Position numbers and translations under genes: made by a program. Below are positions 27,476-38,714 of a DNA stretch of 64,000 bases, piece after piece. A model generated the notes under the pieces. The model ran no database searches. It worked only from the letters and a program-made list of their open reading frames with translations, and was not told where the DNA came from. How positions within the stretch are numbered: position 1 is the stretch's first letter; every line of letters begins with the position of its first letter. Source of the stretch: Trichoplusia ni (lineage: Eukaryota; Arthropoda; Insecta; Lepidoptera; Noctuidae); the NCBI RefSeq assembly GCF_003590095.1, contig NC_039491.1, forward strand, positions 1,302,001 through 1,366,000, read 5' to 3'.

Positions 27476-30168
27476 ATTTCTACTAATACTTAAAAATACA
27501 TTGTACTTTATTTAGACTGATCGCACATTGGTAACATTGAGCACGTGCCTTCGCATCGGACGCATGCATAGTTCGTAGCGCGCATATGCACCGCCCGCAT
27601 TAAATGCAGCACGTAAAGAAAGTCAACCTCATTGGCTATACCACAAGCAAATCAGAGCAAATTGAATTTTAAAAATAAATCTTTAAAGTCGAATTCGGTT
27701 GTAATGTGATTGTCAATCACGACCGTGAATAATGCGAACACGATATATCACCGTCTTGTTAGCTTTCGGCACGTTATACATGGTGTTTCACTTTAACGTT
27801 TCATGTTTTTAATAAATTGTAGATCGAATGAAATGTAGGTAAATCGGGCTTGATTTTTAGGATTCGTTATACAAAGAGTAAAACGGAATAATATTACTAA
27901 GGTGCCCCTAGGTGCCCGTGAGTCACCAGGCTGTATCTCAGGAACTGTTGTAGATTGAAAGTTGTTACATATTTGTATTTCTGTTGCCGTTTTCATAGCA
28001 ATTACTGGAATTGAAGGTCGAGGTTCGTTACGGCTATAAAATTGTTGAATGATAAAAAAAATGTAGTTTAATATTTGTACCAAACAATAAGAGTCCAAAT
28101 ATATTCTTCAACTGAAACGATACCAGTTATACTTCTTCAGAAATTCAGACAGAAAGAAGAAAAGGAGTAAAAACCCCACTTTCCGGATTCAATGGTAAAT
28201 TTATCAAGGAAATATACATAAATTGCATGACAATGCAATACTATGATGACATAATGATTTGATGCCGAATGATATTTTTTGTAATTTTCCTGTTCGTAAA
28301 ATAGTTATATAATAATTTTATAAGCTAATTCAGATTACTCATACAATTTTATCAGATTTCTTAAAACAGCTCAATCACAATCAAAATCAAATCGATAATT
28401 TATATCTATTAAGCCTATATTAAAAGGGACTTTAATTAATCAAAGTTATGTAATATTTCAATTAAGATATTGGTACGGCAAATTCCCTGCTTTATGTTAA
28501 GCCAAATGAAACTAAGGCAGGCGCGACTCTCGTGTAAATTCCTCCTGGGACTGTCAGCTCTCAACTACCGCAAAACCAATATAGCAATCAGGCTTATTTA
28601 GATAAGACTCTATTACATTGTTCAGTATATTTCATCCTGAGAACTGTTATTAATGTTCCTGTATTTCGTGTTAAATATGAACAGATTGGAAGGGAGAATT
28701 GGATATTTTGATACCTTTATTAGTCTGTTACATAGATTTCAAAAAAAATATTTTGTATTTATTTATTTTTTGCCTTTTTTCCATTGGCCTCGACATCTTT
28801 GCTGCGTTTTTATATACCAAATTTTTGCTGATCTGATAAGAAAACATTAAATTTTCTTTTTTACAACATGTGACGGAGAGAGGAAATAATGTTAACGAAG
28901 AAACAGGAATTACATATAAATCTTTGAACATCTCAATTTATTTCAAAACATATTTTCTCAACAATTAATCTCGAATAACAATGTCATAAAACATAAATCA
29001 GAATATAATGAAAGATTTATTTACTAACCAATGACGTCACGCCGTCTCGACGTCTCTCCCTACACGAGACAATCTCAATGGATTATGAAAACAATTATCT
29101 TAAAAAAAGCAGTTTCCCTCGAAAATGTATTTGTATAGAGGAATAGGGAAGATTAAGATCTCATTTGTTCTCTTGCTTTTCATAACGCTAATTAGCCGTT
29201 TAACTAAGCTTTTATCACTGAACTAAAAGTCATTGTTATCAAGCAAGTCCGCCATCTTGTCTGTCTACTAAGCTTCAGTATTATTTCGTCGGACGATATT
29301 CATTTTTATTAACGTAAGGAGCTCTTCTTCAAAATGTTTATAGTAAAGTACCTTATTAACTTCGAAGATTTTATTATCATTAGTTGGAAAAACAGATTAT
29401 ATTCATTTGAGTTTTTTGGGATCAGATATTTCTTTGAATGAATGGGTTTCTAAATGATCTCTCTAAAAAAATGTAGTTTAAGACATATTTAAAAAAGAAA
29501 AAAAGTTCAATTGCAAGTCGTACTCGCAACGCACTTGAAAAAATAATGCTAACCCATTTTACGGCAACAGTAATAGAACTAAGTTTTTATGCTATGAGAT
29601 GGCGTTGTCTATGATTGCCTGTGAATTGCACAACACGTCGATTATTTTGGTGTTATTGGATATTCAACGAAACGACAAACTAAAGGCAGATAGAAAAGAA
29701 CGTTAAATATTATAAAATTAATTTATTAATTAACTTTGGCAATAAATATAAATCGAATAACTATCGCTATTCAAGGCTTAATATCACATAGTATTTGGCG
29801 ATTACACCGACTTAATTAAATAAAACCTCAAATATTACAAAAATCTTGACTATGCTATAACACACACATGTTCTTAATATTAATAAAAGATATTATATAT
29901 AAATAAAATATATAAAAGTAAACGCTAGATGCGAAAATCTTGGAGCTTTCTTTTATGTATACCGTTGATACAAAAGTTACAAACAGACATCCGAATACTG
30001 AAATCATAAAGACATTTTAAACTAAAACAAATGAAATCTTTTGTCAAAACAAATGCCTCTATTGGTTGATCAAGGAATAAGAAACAACACTTGGATTAAG
30101 ATGAAACCGATATTTATAATTCATTCATATTTATGTAATCGATGTAAATTGACTGATTAAATATGTTT

Positions 30169-33029
30169 TTAGATAAAGAATTTTGAGGTTACAATTTGAA
30201 TCAAAGCGATGATAGATACAAACGCAAAGGCGGGCTTGAAGGTAGAAGAAGAAGAAGGTACTTCAATGCCAGTAACTTCTGCGATCCACGGTGAATAGTG
30301 GGCGACGCGAGTGAAGACTTCATTGTTCCTATTGGCCGTACATTTGTTGCTATGGAACAGAATACCAACAAGTTGGTTGTCGCAGACCAAGGGGTTGCCG
30401 TCAAGAACCTGTAGACAAAAAAAAATGTAAGCAATTTTGTTTTTTTTTTGGCATGAACCTTTCGATCTATTTTATGTTTAGCAGGAATATACTTACAGCG
30501 CATCCAGAGGTTGAGTCTACTGAAGGTTCAGTGCATATCGTAGTTGGTGTTGTAGTAGCAGCCTCGTCAAACAATTGTGGCGTCTGTACTGGTTGTTCAT
30601 CTCCTGGCTCTGAACCTTCTGGGGGAGTTTCTCCTGGGGGAGTTTCCTCTGGTTGAGAGCCTTCTGGTGGCGTATCTTCAGGAGTAGTGGAGGGTGCGGG
30701 TGTTGTCGGTACGATTAAACATTCGGACTGAGCTAACAGTGTCTTCGTCGCAAACTTAAGGATCGGTTGCAGCTGTAAACAGAAGAATGGTTAGTTGTTT
30801 TAAACATCACAGGGCATCGTGCCTTACAAACTATACGCTTGACCTTTTTTAAGCTCGGACATTGTTAGATTTCTAAATTTTTTCCTGTTTTTGAAACAGA
30901 ATCAAAAGTCGAAATAATGATAGGGTGCATACATTTGTATTGACTGCTGCAGGAACCCAGCCTGAAAGAGTGCAGGTGGTCGCTGATTCTTGAGCGCTCT
31001 CCGAGTGTGGGGGCAGGCCCAAGGCTTTCAAAACAGCGGTCTGAACGAAAGGCGTCGTCAACTGAAAAAAAAAGAAAGACAAATATTAGGTTTCGGCTTA
31101 TAGTTTCGTCATTGTCACGACACTTAATAATTTAGAAATAGAAGGGGTAAGTTCTTTGTATTAGTTAAGGATAGAGATAACATTTTTATTTGTAGTTTAG
31201 CAGGTAGAGTCGCGATAGCAGTGCACCGCAGTGCGTTTGGCGGAATCATAAGTATTCGGTACTAAAAGGCATACGTGGTTTCTTGTGTATATAAGCTACA
31301 ATTCAGTAATTAGAAGCCATTTACACTTAATTTAATAAAAAAACTAGACAGAAAAACATATTATGAAAGCAATTTTAAATAGGATTCTGACACTGTTCGT
31401 TCACAATGAAATCAAATAATTCGAAAGTCATTCAAATAATTTGACGATAGTTGAAATTCTCACCTTTATGATAGCAATATCGTTGAGGTAGGCTGGGCTA
31501 CCCTGGTATTGTGGGTGCACTGTGAATGATTCAGCAACTCGAATACGGTTTGCGTCAAGGATATTATTAATATTCCTGTCACCAGCAAAAACTCTTATAT
31601 TGCCAGCTGCGATGGGATCTAGAGGTCTGAAAAATAAAAAAGGTCATTATAAACTTTTTGAAAAAACTTTTCACACGTAGATTAATATTAATTTAAAATT
31701 CGCTTTTATGTGTATTTGGAGCCTTAAGCGTTCTCACCAGTTAGGCCGATATCAATGAGTTTTTGTGTGTTCTTAAGTAGTTCCTAGGCTACATCCTACC
31801 AAAAAATTTATGACCATAATAGCTTTTGCTTAATCTCAACCTTTTTTTTTGGAATTCGTTACTATAGCGGCAGTAAAAAAAATATCACAACATACAGCGT
31901 GGCGGCAGTCGGATGGACGGTCAGCGGAACCTCACTAATAGGATTCCGATTTTATCTTATGGGAACGGAACTTTAAAAACAATTTTAGTATGAAATAAAC
32001 AAACCCTTCCTCCCGTAGTTCATTTAAACAGCTGGCTGTTGTCAATACATGTTCCAAGGAGATCAAAACTCCTCCACACGCGGTCGCACTATTCGGTGCT
32101 CCCCCAAGCTGCTGCACGGAAACCTGAACAAAAATCAATTATTTAGAATTAAATCCTGCTTATTCAAGTTTCATCATCTATTGATACACGGCAAAAGAAA
32201 AGGACAGAAGCTAAAGGTCTACTGACACGTGTTTTTGCAGAAGTGAAAGCGAGGAGTTAAAGGTCAGCCGAACATCTCCTTATTTCTTGTGCACTTGCAC
32301 GGCTGTCAGAATTTGTATGATTCTTTGTCTGTTTTCTTTGCATTTTCAGTTAATAGATTACGCAATTTTTACTCATAATTTTACTTATAAAATATTTACC
32401 ATGAAGGGAAACTGATCATTTGATGCCTCAGCATATGTGGTAACTCCATTTTCTGTGGTTTCAGCGGGCAAGGCACTTGCACCTGTTTTAAAAATAAAAT
32501 ATTAATAATACTGGCCAATAAATATGTCATAGTTGGGTGAAAAAAAAGAAACTGGAAGAAATGCTTTGCTGATTTCATTTTTATAAGCTTACTGTCCCGC
32601 CTATAGATAGTTCAACGTTCATATTTAACTCACGAGACAGAGAAATGTATTTTTTTTTCAAAATAGAGTAAAACTGATTTGTAACTCCTTCATCAATGGT
32701 GAGTTGTTTAAAATTCGTTTTCTTTCTATCCCACTGGCGGCAAAGGATTAACCTTCTTACTGATTCTTTTTTAATTATTAATAAACTATCGTAAGTGTAA
32801 AGCACATCCTGAAAGCTTTCAGTCTCAGTTTCAAAAGAATCCAAGGAATTTTTTTAAATTTAAAATTGCGCAGTGCAATAATTAATTGATGTAATATTCT
32901 AAAAATAATTATTTATCATAAAAAAATATTTCTCGAATAACGAAATATTTTTAATTCATAATATTAAACCAAATATTGAAACCACATACCAATAAGTGCA
33001 AGTCCTAATAAGAGCACAATTTTTCCCAT
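30169..33029 (-). CDS. SPH-B: dead serine protease homologue with a Pro/Glu/Thr-rich loop insertion
   Basis: Seven exons on the minus strand: 33029-32990, 32482-32400, 32123-32005, 31626-31464, 31061-30933, 30772-30497, 30408-30169. This gives 349 aa. A signal peptide (MGKIVLLLGLALIG...) is followed by an S1A fold. His57 is Ser72 (LTTASC), Asp102 is kept as Asp130 (LNDIAII), and the GDSGGP motif is VLDGNP, so Ser195 is Asp273 and the oxyanion Gly193 and Asp194 are also lost. There is no IVGG site. Exon 6 is 276 nt against 153 nt in its paralogues because the loop between Cys196 and Cys258 (the chymotrypsin 168-182 loop) holds imperfect ETPPGE/ETPPEG repeats flanked by TTP-rich segments. This resembles a mucin-type stalk. 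The C-terminus is SSSSTFKPA plus about 19 hydrophobic residues. It is the most diverged of the three and cannot be catalytic. Confidence 0.9.
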
Positions 33030-33075
33030 GTTTTCACTTCAGTGCTTTGTAACTAACGAATTGAAACAAGAACAT

Positions 33076-33120
33076 CTTTTTATATACATATTTTATCTAG
33101 TAACATTTCCAATTTTATCT
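33076..33120 (-). promoter_or_regulatory. Putative SPH-B promoter: TATA box and two AGATAAA sites
   Basis: On the minus strand, TATATAAAAAG spans 33086-33076, about 50 nt before the ATG. AGATAAA sites lie at 33098-33092 and 33120-33114. The arrangement resembles the SPH-A and SPH-C upstream regions. Function is inferred. Confidence 0.45.
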
Positions 33121-34519
33121 AATCAACGTCAGTTGGTAATTATTCGTGCACAATCAAATTATATTGATTATTTCTGCAGCCGTTAGCGCTCCGCCATAAG
33201 GTTCATTTTCGTGACTCATTCTAGGTTCGGGGAGGTGCTGGCCGACCAATATTCTTTCAACACAGTTAATTTTCAACTATCTAATCTTCCGTATCCGCAT
33301 ACAATAGTCCTGATAAGTATCTTTGATCTAATATGACTCACACTAATCGTTCGAGTACAGACGGAAATAGAAGTGAGTAGATCTAGTCTGCTTTTGCTGT
33401 TTGCTTTTGGATAATGTTGTTAGCAATGCACTATGTGAAAGCCTAAACCCTGCAAGGGATGTTTTAGTTGAACGTTGTTAACGTAGTTAGTTTCCTCTTT
33501 GGTCTGGCTTGTAAAGTTTCGCCAATAAGTCCGGTGGAGCATTCAAACCCTGCGCTCAGACTAACAGCAAAGAAAACTTGAAAAAGCACTTCGATATGGA
33601 GAAGAAATAGTTTTGAAATCAGATACTAAACAATAGTACAGTCTTAATATGCAAATGTAATTGAACGTTAATTGTGTTACTCCCACTTTCGAAGTCCCAC
33701 AAGTCGAAAATACCAAGAAGATATAAAAATCGGGATAAAAATATCACAGGCTACTTTTCTTATTGGACAGGTTTGAGCATTTGCTTATCTAGCTAGCTAG
33801 CTCATTTCGTGGTCATTACAGTTTGGTAAGGTTGTTTTGTTTTCCTTCGCCGCTGGTCATATAATATATAACTTTGTATAAATCACATTAGTATTTCGGT
33901 CTGAGTTAGGGTCAAACCTGCACCGTTTGCATAGAAATACATACATAGAATTGCCAGGCAACTGCTACTCAGGAAACATAAAGTTTTCACTTATTGTACC
34001 AAAACTTATCTTTGTGAAAAATATATTGTGAAAGGAAAACAAATAAATTATTGAATAAATGTTAGAAACTGAATTTATTAAAGTAATTTTGTTTCGGACC
34101 GTACAGTCTCGAACGACACAAAACGTGTAAATGCGTATACAAACCCTAAAGAATTTGATAAAAATAAAGTCCGGAAGCTAGCCAATGAAAATTATATTAA
34201 CGGATTGCCCAGTGGCCCAAAACCCAGCCGAAGCAACTGGCGCGACGTGTCACAATTTCGATCTCCACAATCTCCACATAGGCCTGGATGAAAAAGCAGT
34301 GGAATGGGTGTTGTGGCGTAGCTTAGAGAGTACACGTCCAGCAGTGGATTAGACAATAATGTTGGGATCCGCGAATATTTGTGATGAGTTTGGGTGTATT
34401 TGTGCATGTGACTTGTTTGTGAAATCCCTCTTAATACAAAGTTCAAAGGATAATATTCAAGTGTAAGAAGCTTGTTCCCAGTGTCTACCACGTGTTAATT
34501 TTTATTCGAATTAAATGGC

Positions 34520-34900
34520 TTATTCCGTTGGCTTAGCGTCCTAAAATGTGTCTTGGCCTCTGATACGAGGGAGCACCTCCAGCGATATCTGGGTAGCCCA
34601 ATAGTCCTAGCTGTTGGTCGTCCCAGATACGCTATCCTTTCGACGTGGCCGAGCTAACGTACTCTGTGAGCTTTGACTTCTTCAATGATGCGGGCAAATT
34701 CTGTTCTACAAGAGCACAGGTCCCAAGATTTTGAGTAGGACCACTGTTTCTGTAATCAAAAGCTTGTTTTCTTCCTTTTGTGTCAGTATCCAAGCTTCAC
34801 AACCGTATGTCAATATGGGCCTTATTAAAGTTTTATAGATTCAAACTTTAGTATTTTGACTAAGAAGTCTTTTATGTTTGGTGCTTTGTGTGAGTGTTCG
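34520..34900 (-). mobile_element. Degenerate non-LTR retrotransposon reverse transcriptase C-terminus
   Basis: The minus strand reads RPILTYGCEAWILTQKEEN, then KLLITE and, after frame breaks, GHVERI and DDQQLGLLGYPDIAGG-like text. The TYGCEAW motif and the following charged helix are typical of the thumb region after the RT domain in insect non-LTR elements. Stops and shifts make it a dead fragment. It differs from the copy at 23475-23765. Confidence 0.6.
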
Positions 34901-35798
34901 TGTCTTTTATGGTGTATCTTCAATATTTGAATTTTGACACGCCCTTGTAGACGGTATCCACTCAGTCTTCTCCGGGCTTCTCAAGCTTACCTTCTGAGCT
35001 TCAGTTTCAAGGACCTTGGCAGGCTCCTGTGCTTCATTGTTAATGTAATTAAGAACCCTTACCCTGTCACCGTATGCTTTCCATTCCATTTTTTTTTGTC
35101 AAAGTTGCTTTTATTACGAATAAAATTAGAGTAATTAATTATAAAATTTAAAAAAAGGTTCCAGTAAAAAGTAATAGGTTTAATGAGGAATAAATTAATT
35201 TAATCAGTTTTTTTTATTCACTTATTCCGCTCAGTCAATGGGTCATTTGGACCAAGCCTACAAAGGTTGGAGATTTCACTATACGTAAATTACGTGAGCT
35301 TAAGCATTCAATGTTGTATGAACCTACGGTGAGTGAGCTTCGACCAAAGTCCAACATTATACGTGACTAATCTATCATGACTCATACCAATCAAATCAAA
35401 GCATCAATGTTTAATAAATATCAGCGTTTAAATAAATTCTCATCATGTAGGTATTCTAATATGACTTCAATATTAGAATGACATATTATGTTGATTTATT
35501 TATCTTTAAACGTCTTTAGTGTCTGATAAATTGTTGTGCATTGCCATGCACTGACCAACTGCAGGAAACCTTGTACGAGGACGTAAGAGACCACGAGACT
35601 TCATCGTTTATAAAAAGGCAAAGGTCTCTCAACTCTTCTAAAATCTAGAATCCTCTGTCTAGAGTTAAGTTTTTCCAGCTTTTGTAGTCGTCAAATCGCC
35701 TGTTTCTGGAGCGATGTATTTTTTCATTAAGAGGAACCTTTAGGCTGATAGGCCGAATCAGGACAGGATATCTAATATGCGTTGAATGTCCTTTCAGA

Positions 35799-36037
35799 GC
35801 CCCAATTCTGCTATTTACAATGGCCGATGATGAATGAATGAAATTGGCTTAAAATGGCAATTTTCGTATTCCCTTGAGATTTTTTTTACACAACAATTAT
35901 AAATTCAGTACGGGACGGTACACTCAAGGTCAATTAATTACAATTAACTTTCGATTCTTGTATTGGCAAAATGTTTTAGGAAACATCAATAATTTCAAAT
36001 TTAATTCAATTGCCATTGTAAATAGCAGAATTGGGGC
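35799..36037. mobile_element. MITE with perfect 26-bp terminal inverted repeats
   Basis: The left end (35799-35824) starts GCCCCAATTCTGC and the right end (36012-36037) is its exact reverse complement. Just outside, CAGA and CCTG extend the symmetry imperfectly. The interior of about 190 bp has no frame. A diverged relative sits at 22706-22880. No target-site duplication could be confirmed. Confidence 0.75.
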
Positions 36038-37210
36038 CCTGATATCGAATTAAAGAAAGATCTGTTCTTTTCGTGTGGTTTTTTGGTGTGGTATTATTTG
36101 ATGGCAGGTTATGACCCGCCAGTACTTACATCCTTGTGTTGGTTGAGTCACGACGCTTACATATCACGACGGCGAGTGAATCCAAACGATCAAAAATATC
36201 AATTGCGCAATGTTGTCGTGTGCTCTCGGTAAATATTATTAATCCCTTATATCGTAGCTATCGTCAATACACAAAAAGAGTTCGCAATATGAACAACCCT
36301 AAACCATGTTTTAGAAAAATATGATGCAATAATAATTAAAGTCCCACAAACATTCGCTCAATAATAGGGTTTTTGAAAAACCTAATAATATAAATTTGTT
36401 TAGTGGGTTAGGCAGATTTTCGCAAAAAAATGAATACCTACGCAGTTCTCACTTTATCACATCATTAAAAATTAAGATGGATTAATAGCATTTAAGATGA
36501 TATCAAGTGAAATCACTTGCTAACGAGTTTTTAAATCACTGTAAAGAAAAAAATACGTATACAAAATTTTTTTGCAGTTCTATAAGACGGCTTGAACAGT
36601 TTTTTTTTAATACTCGCGCAGCTTCTATTGTTAATCCTATACAATCAAAAATATTCTACAAGGAGGATATTTGGACGATATGACTGATGTTCTAGGGCCC
36701 ACCTTACATAACACCGTTGCGGGTCTCGACACTCCCTGGTCACTGATCTTAAGCTTGACCCAAAGACATATATAGCACGTTTAATGTAATGCGACCATAG
36801 GTAATGTGACGTCACGTCGTCTTTTACAGCCCTCTAGGAGTTATACCTCAGAAAAAAGCAATGTGGCAAAGACATGAGGAAAAAAGAGCTAGGTATCTTC
36901 GTATTTAATCAATCTGTTATTGACAGGAAGTCATGATATTAGTGGAGATAACCAAACGATGAAATCGATAAGAAACGTTTAAAAAATTAATCATTTCTAC
37001 AAGTTCTTTAGACATGTGGTTCCAAAAAGGGCAAGTAAGTAATTTTTAATTGTGTTTTTAAAAACTACTCATATACGACGAACTGTACGTTAGAAGGGTT
37101 TGTGTGTCGGTGTGTGGCATGGTAGCTCTTGAATAGGATTTTTTTTACTATTAAGAAAAAACGACTCGCGCTCTTAGAATTTTCATCCATGTATCGCGGC
37201 GTGCTGTTTC

Positions 37211-37300
37211 ATAAACATTAAATTGACATGCACAGACTCAGAACTGTAGCTTCAGCATAAGCGGGTATCGAACCCACGATCGTCGCGCACACTCTACGAG
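37211..37300 (-). mobile_element. tRNA-like SINE fragment
   Basis: The + strand reads TTGACATGCACAGACTCAGAAC and AGCGGGTATCGAACCCACGATCGTCGCGC. It matches the family best seen at 27345-27475 but lacks the head. Confidence 0.5.
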
Positions 37301-37498
37301 TATATAACTTTATCTATTTATGTCGCTGATTATTCAATTAATAACAACAAAAGGTTCACGGTAACTTTCCGCGAAAACCTTATCAATTTGATAGTTTCTA
37401 AGTCTGCTCTCAAGTGTCTCGAAAATACCTATTTTCGTATCACACATAAACAACTCAAATATGAATTACGATGCTCATACGTCACAGGTGTGCTGCTT

Positions 37499-37590
37499 CG
37501 GGAATTCCATCAATGAGTCCCACCTAGTTGTGTCGGGGCCTTAAATTAAGGAAATCTTATTACGAAATTCCGACATGTGTCGCAAGCTAA
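37499..37590 (-). repeat. Inverted partner of the 17.3-kb repeat
   Basis: TTCGGGAATTCCATCAATGA through CATGTGTCGCAAGCTAAA is the near-perfect reverse complement of 17319-17405. Confidence 0.75.
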
Positions 37591-38339
37591 AGCAGGGTAA
37601 GATTCATGTGGGCCTAATGAACTTACTGGGAATTTGTTTGTGTCTTTAATTTTTTTTTTAATTCTTCTTCAACAGAACAGGGAACGGGTTGGTTGTTATG
37701 ACAATTTTTCTGCTTATTAATTTTCAAGGGCATTTTTTTGAAATTATTAATAATACTAGATACTTAAAATTTAAAGTAGCGAAGTTAATTAGAAATTAGT
37801 TATTTGACGGGTGACCAAATTTTTGTTAAAATTATCCCACCAAAAACATTAATTGTAAAAAAATGCCAAATCTCTCGATGCAGTCTTTCCATCGTAAAAA
37901 GTTTTGAGATCTCATAGAAGCCAAGTCCTATTCAAAATATTTTGTAGTTATAAATCAACATTTAGTAATTGTATCAATAGTTTTCTTTATATTATAATTA
38001 TAGTGACTTGGCAATGAGCACAAGAAGAAACAAATAAAACGGCATATTTGGAGGAGTTGAAAGTTACACACACCGCATGCGTAAACATTAATATCACAAA
38101 ATTAATTTTCTTTTGGTTTATCCGTGTCGTCCCAACCGAATTTCGGCAACGGCAGTCAGTCTTAGTGTACTCTCGATACTTTCATAAAGCGATAGCCCGT
38201 AAAGTATTCTTAATTATTGTATTGGAGCATGTAGTCGGTAGTGACCATCATGATTCACACATAACAAATAATCTGATCACTGGTCTCGTCAGTAACATTT
38301 GCACATAATTCCAGGCAGCAAGCAGCTTTTAATTTGTGC

Positions 38340-38714
38340 TCATTGCCAAGATACTACTAAAATTCACATTTATTAAATGTAATCCACCCAAACTAGTCAC
38401 TCTTGAAAGGGCCACGTATGCTTGACCACAGGTAAAAACTGAAGAACCTATATCCATCATTGCATTGCTTAGGCTCAGCCCCTGATTCTTATGTATGGTT
38501 ATAGCATGAGCTATTCGTCGCAGGTATAGACTTGCATATCATCCCAATTCTCCACTACATAATGGACGACAGCACGCCTAATATCGTTTGACAACTGAAA
38601 ACTCCCATACATGCAGTATGACAACGAATGAAATAAACACGACCCATCTCCAGGAATAGAGATGACTCTGTGTGGACTAAGGTCGCCTTTTATGTACAAT
38701 ATTTCACGTTCCAT
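38340..38714 (-). pseudogene. Helitron remnant: OTU domain fragment abutting the helicase C-terminus
   Basis: From 38714 the minus strand encodes about 67 aa with ISIPGDGSCLFHSLSYCMYG, the catalytic-Cys motif (DGxCLF) of an OTU cysteine protease domain, and ends VVENWDDMQVYTCDE then stop. Immediately after, in another frame, it reads AHAITIHKNQGLSLSNAMMD and GQAYVALSRVTSLGGLHLIN. These are the last motifs of a Pif1-type helicase. Lepidopteran Helitron transposases carry both domains. Here everything between OTU and the helicase end, including the Walker motifs, is missing and the frame is shifted, so the copy is dead. Confidence 0.8.

Larger units (their letters stand above)
16322..30168. other. 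Repeat-rich intergenic region between SPH-A and SPH-B
   Basis: No exon or RNA gene was recognised. Besides the repeats listed separately, there are fragments of the GGAGTCAGACTCTTATTGACT family near 19505-19550 and 24405-24435. GGGTTCCGTACC-type repeats with CTGTCCATCCGTCTG lie near 24630-24760 and 27890-28070. Copies of TACGGCGTAGAGTGGCATCT lie near 17664 and 26750. The longest frame (19159-19524, 121 codons) ends inside one of these repeats and shows no domain. Confidence 0.5.
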
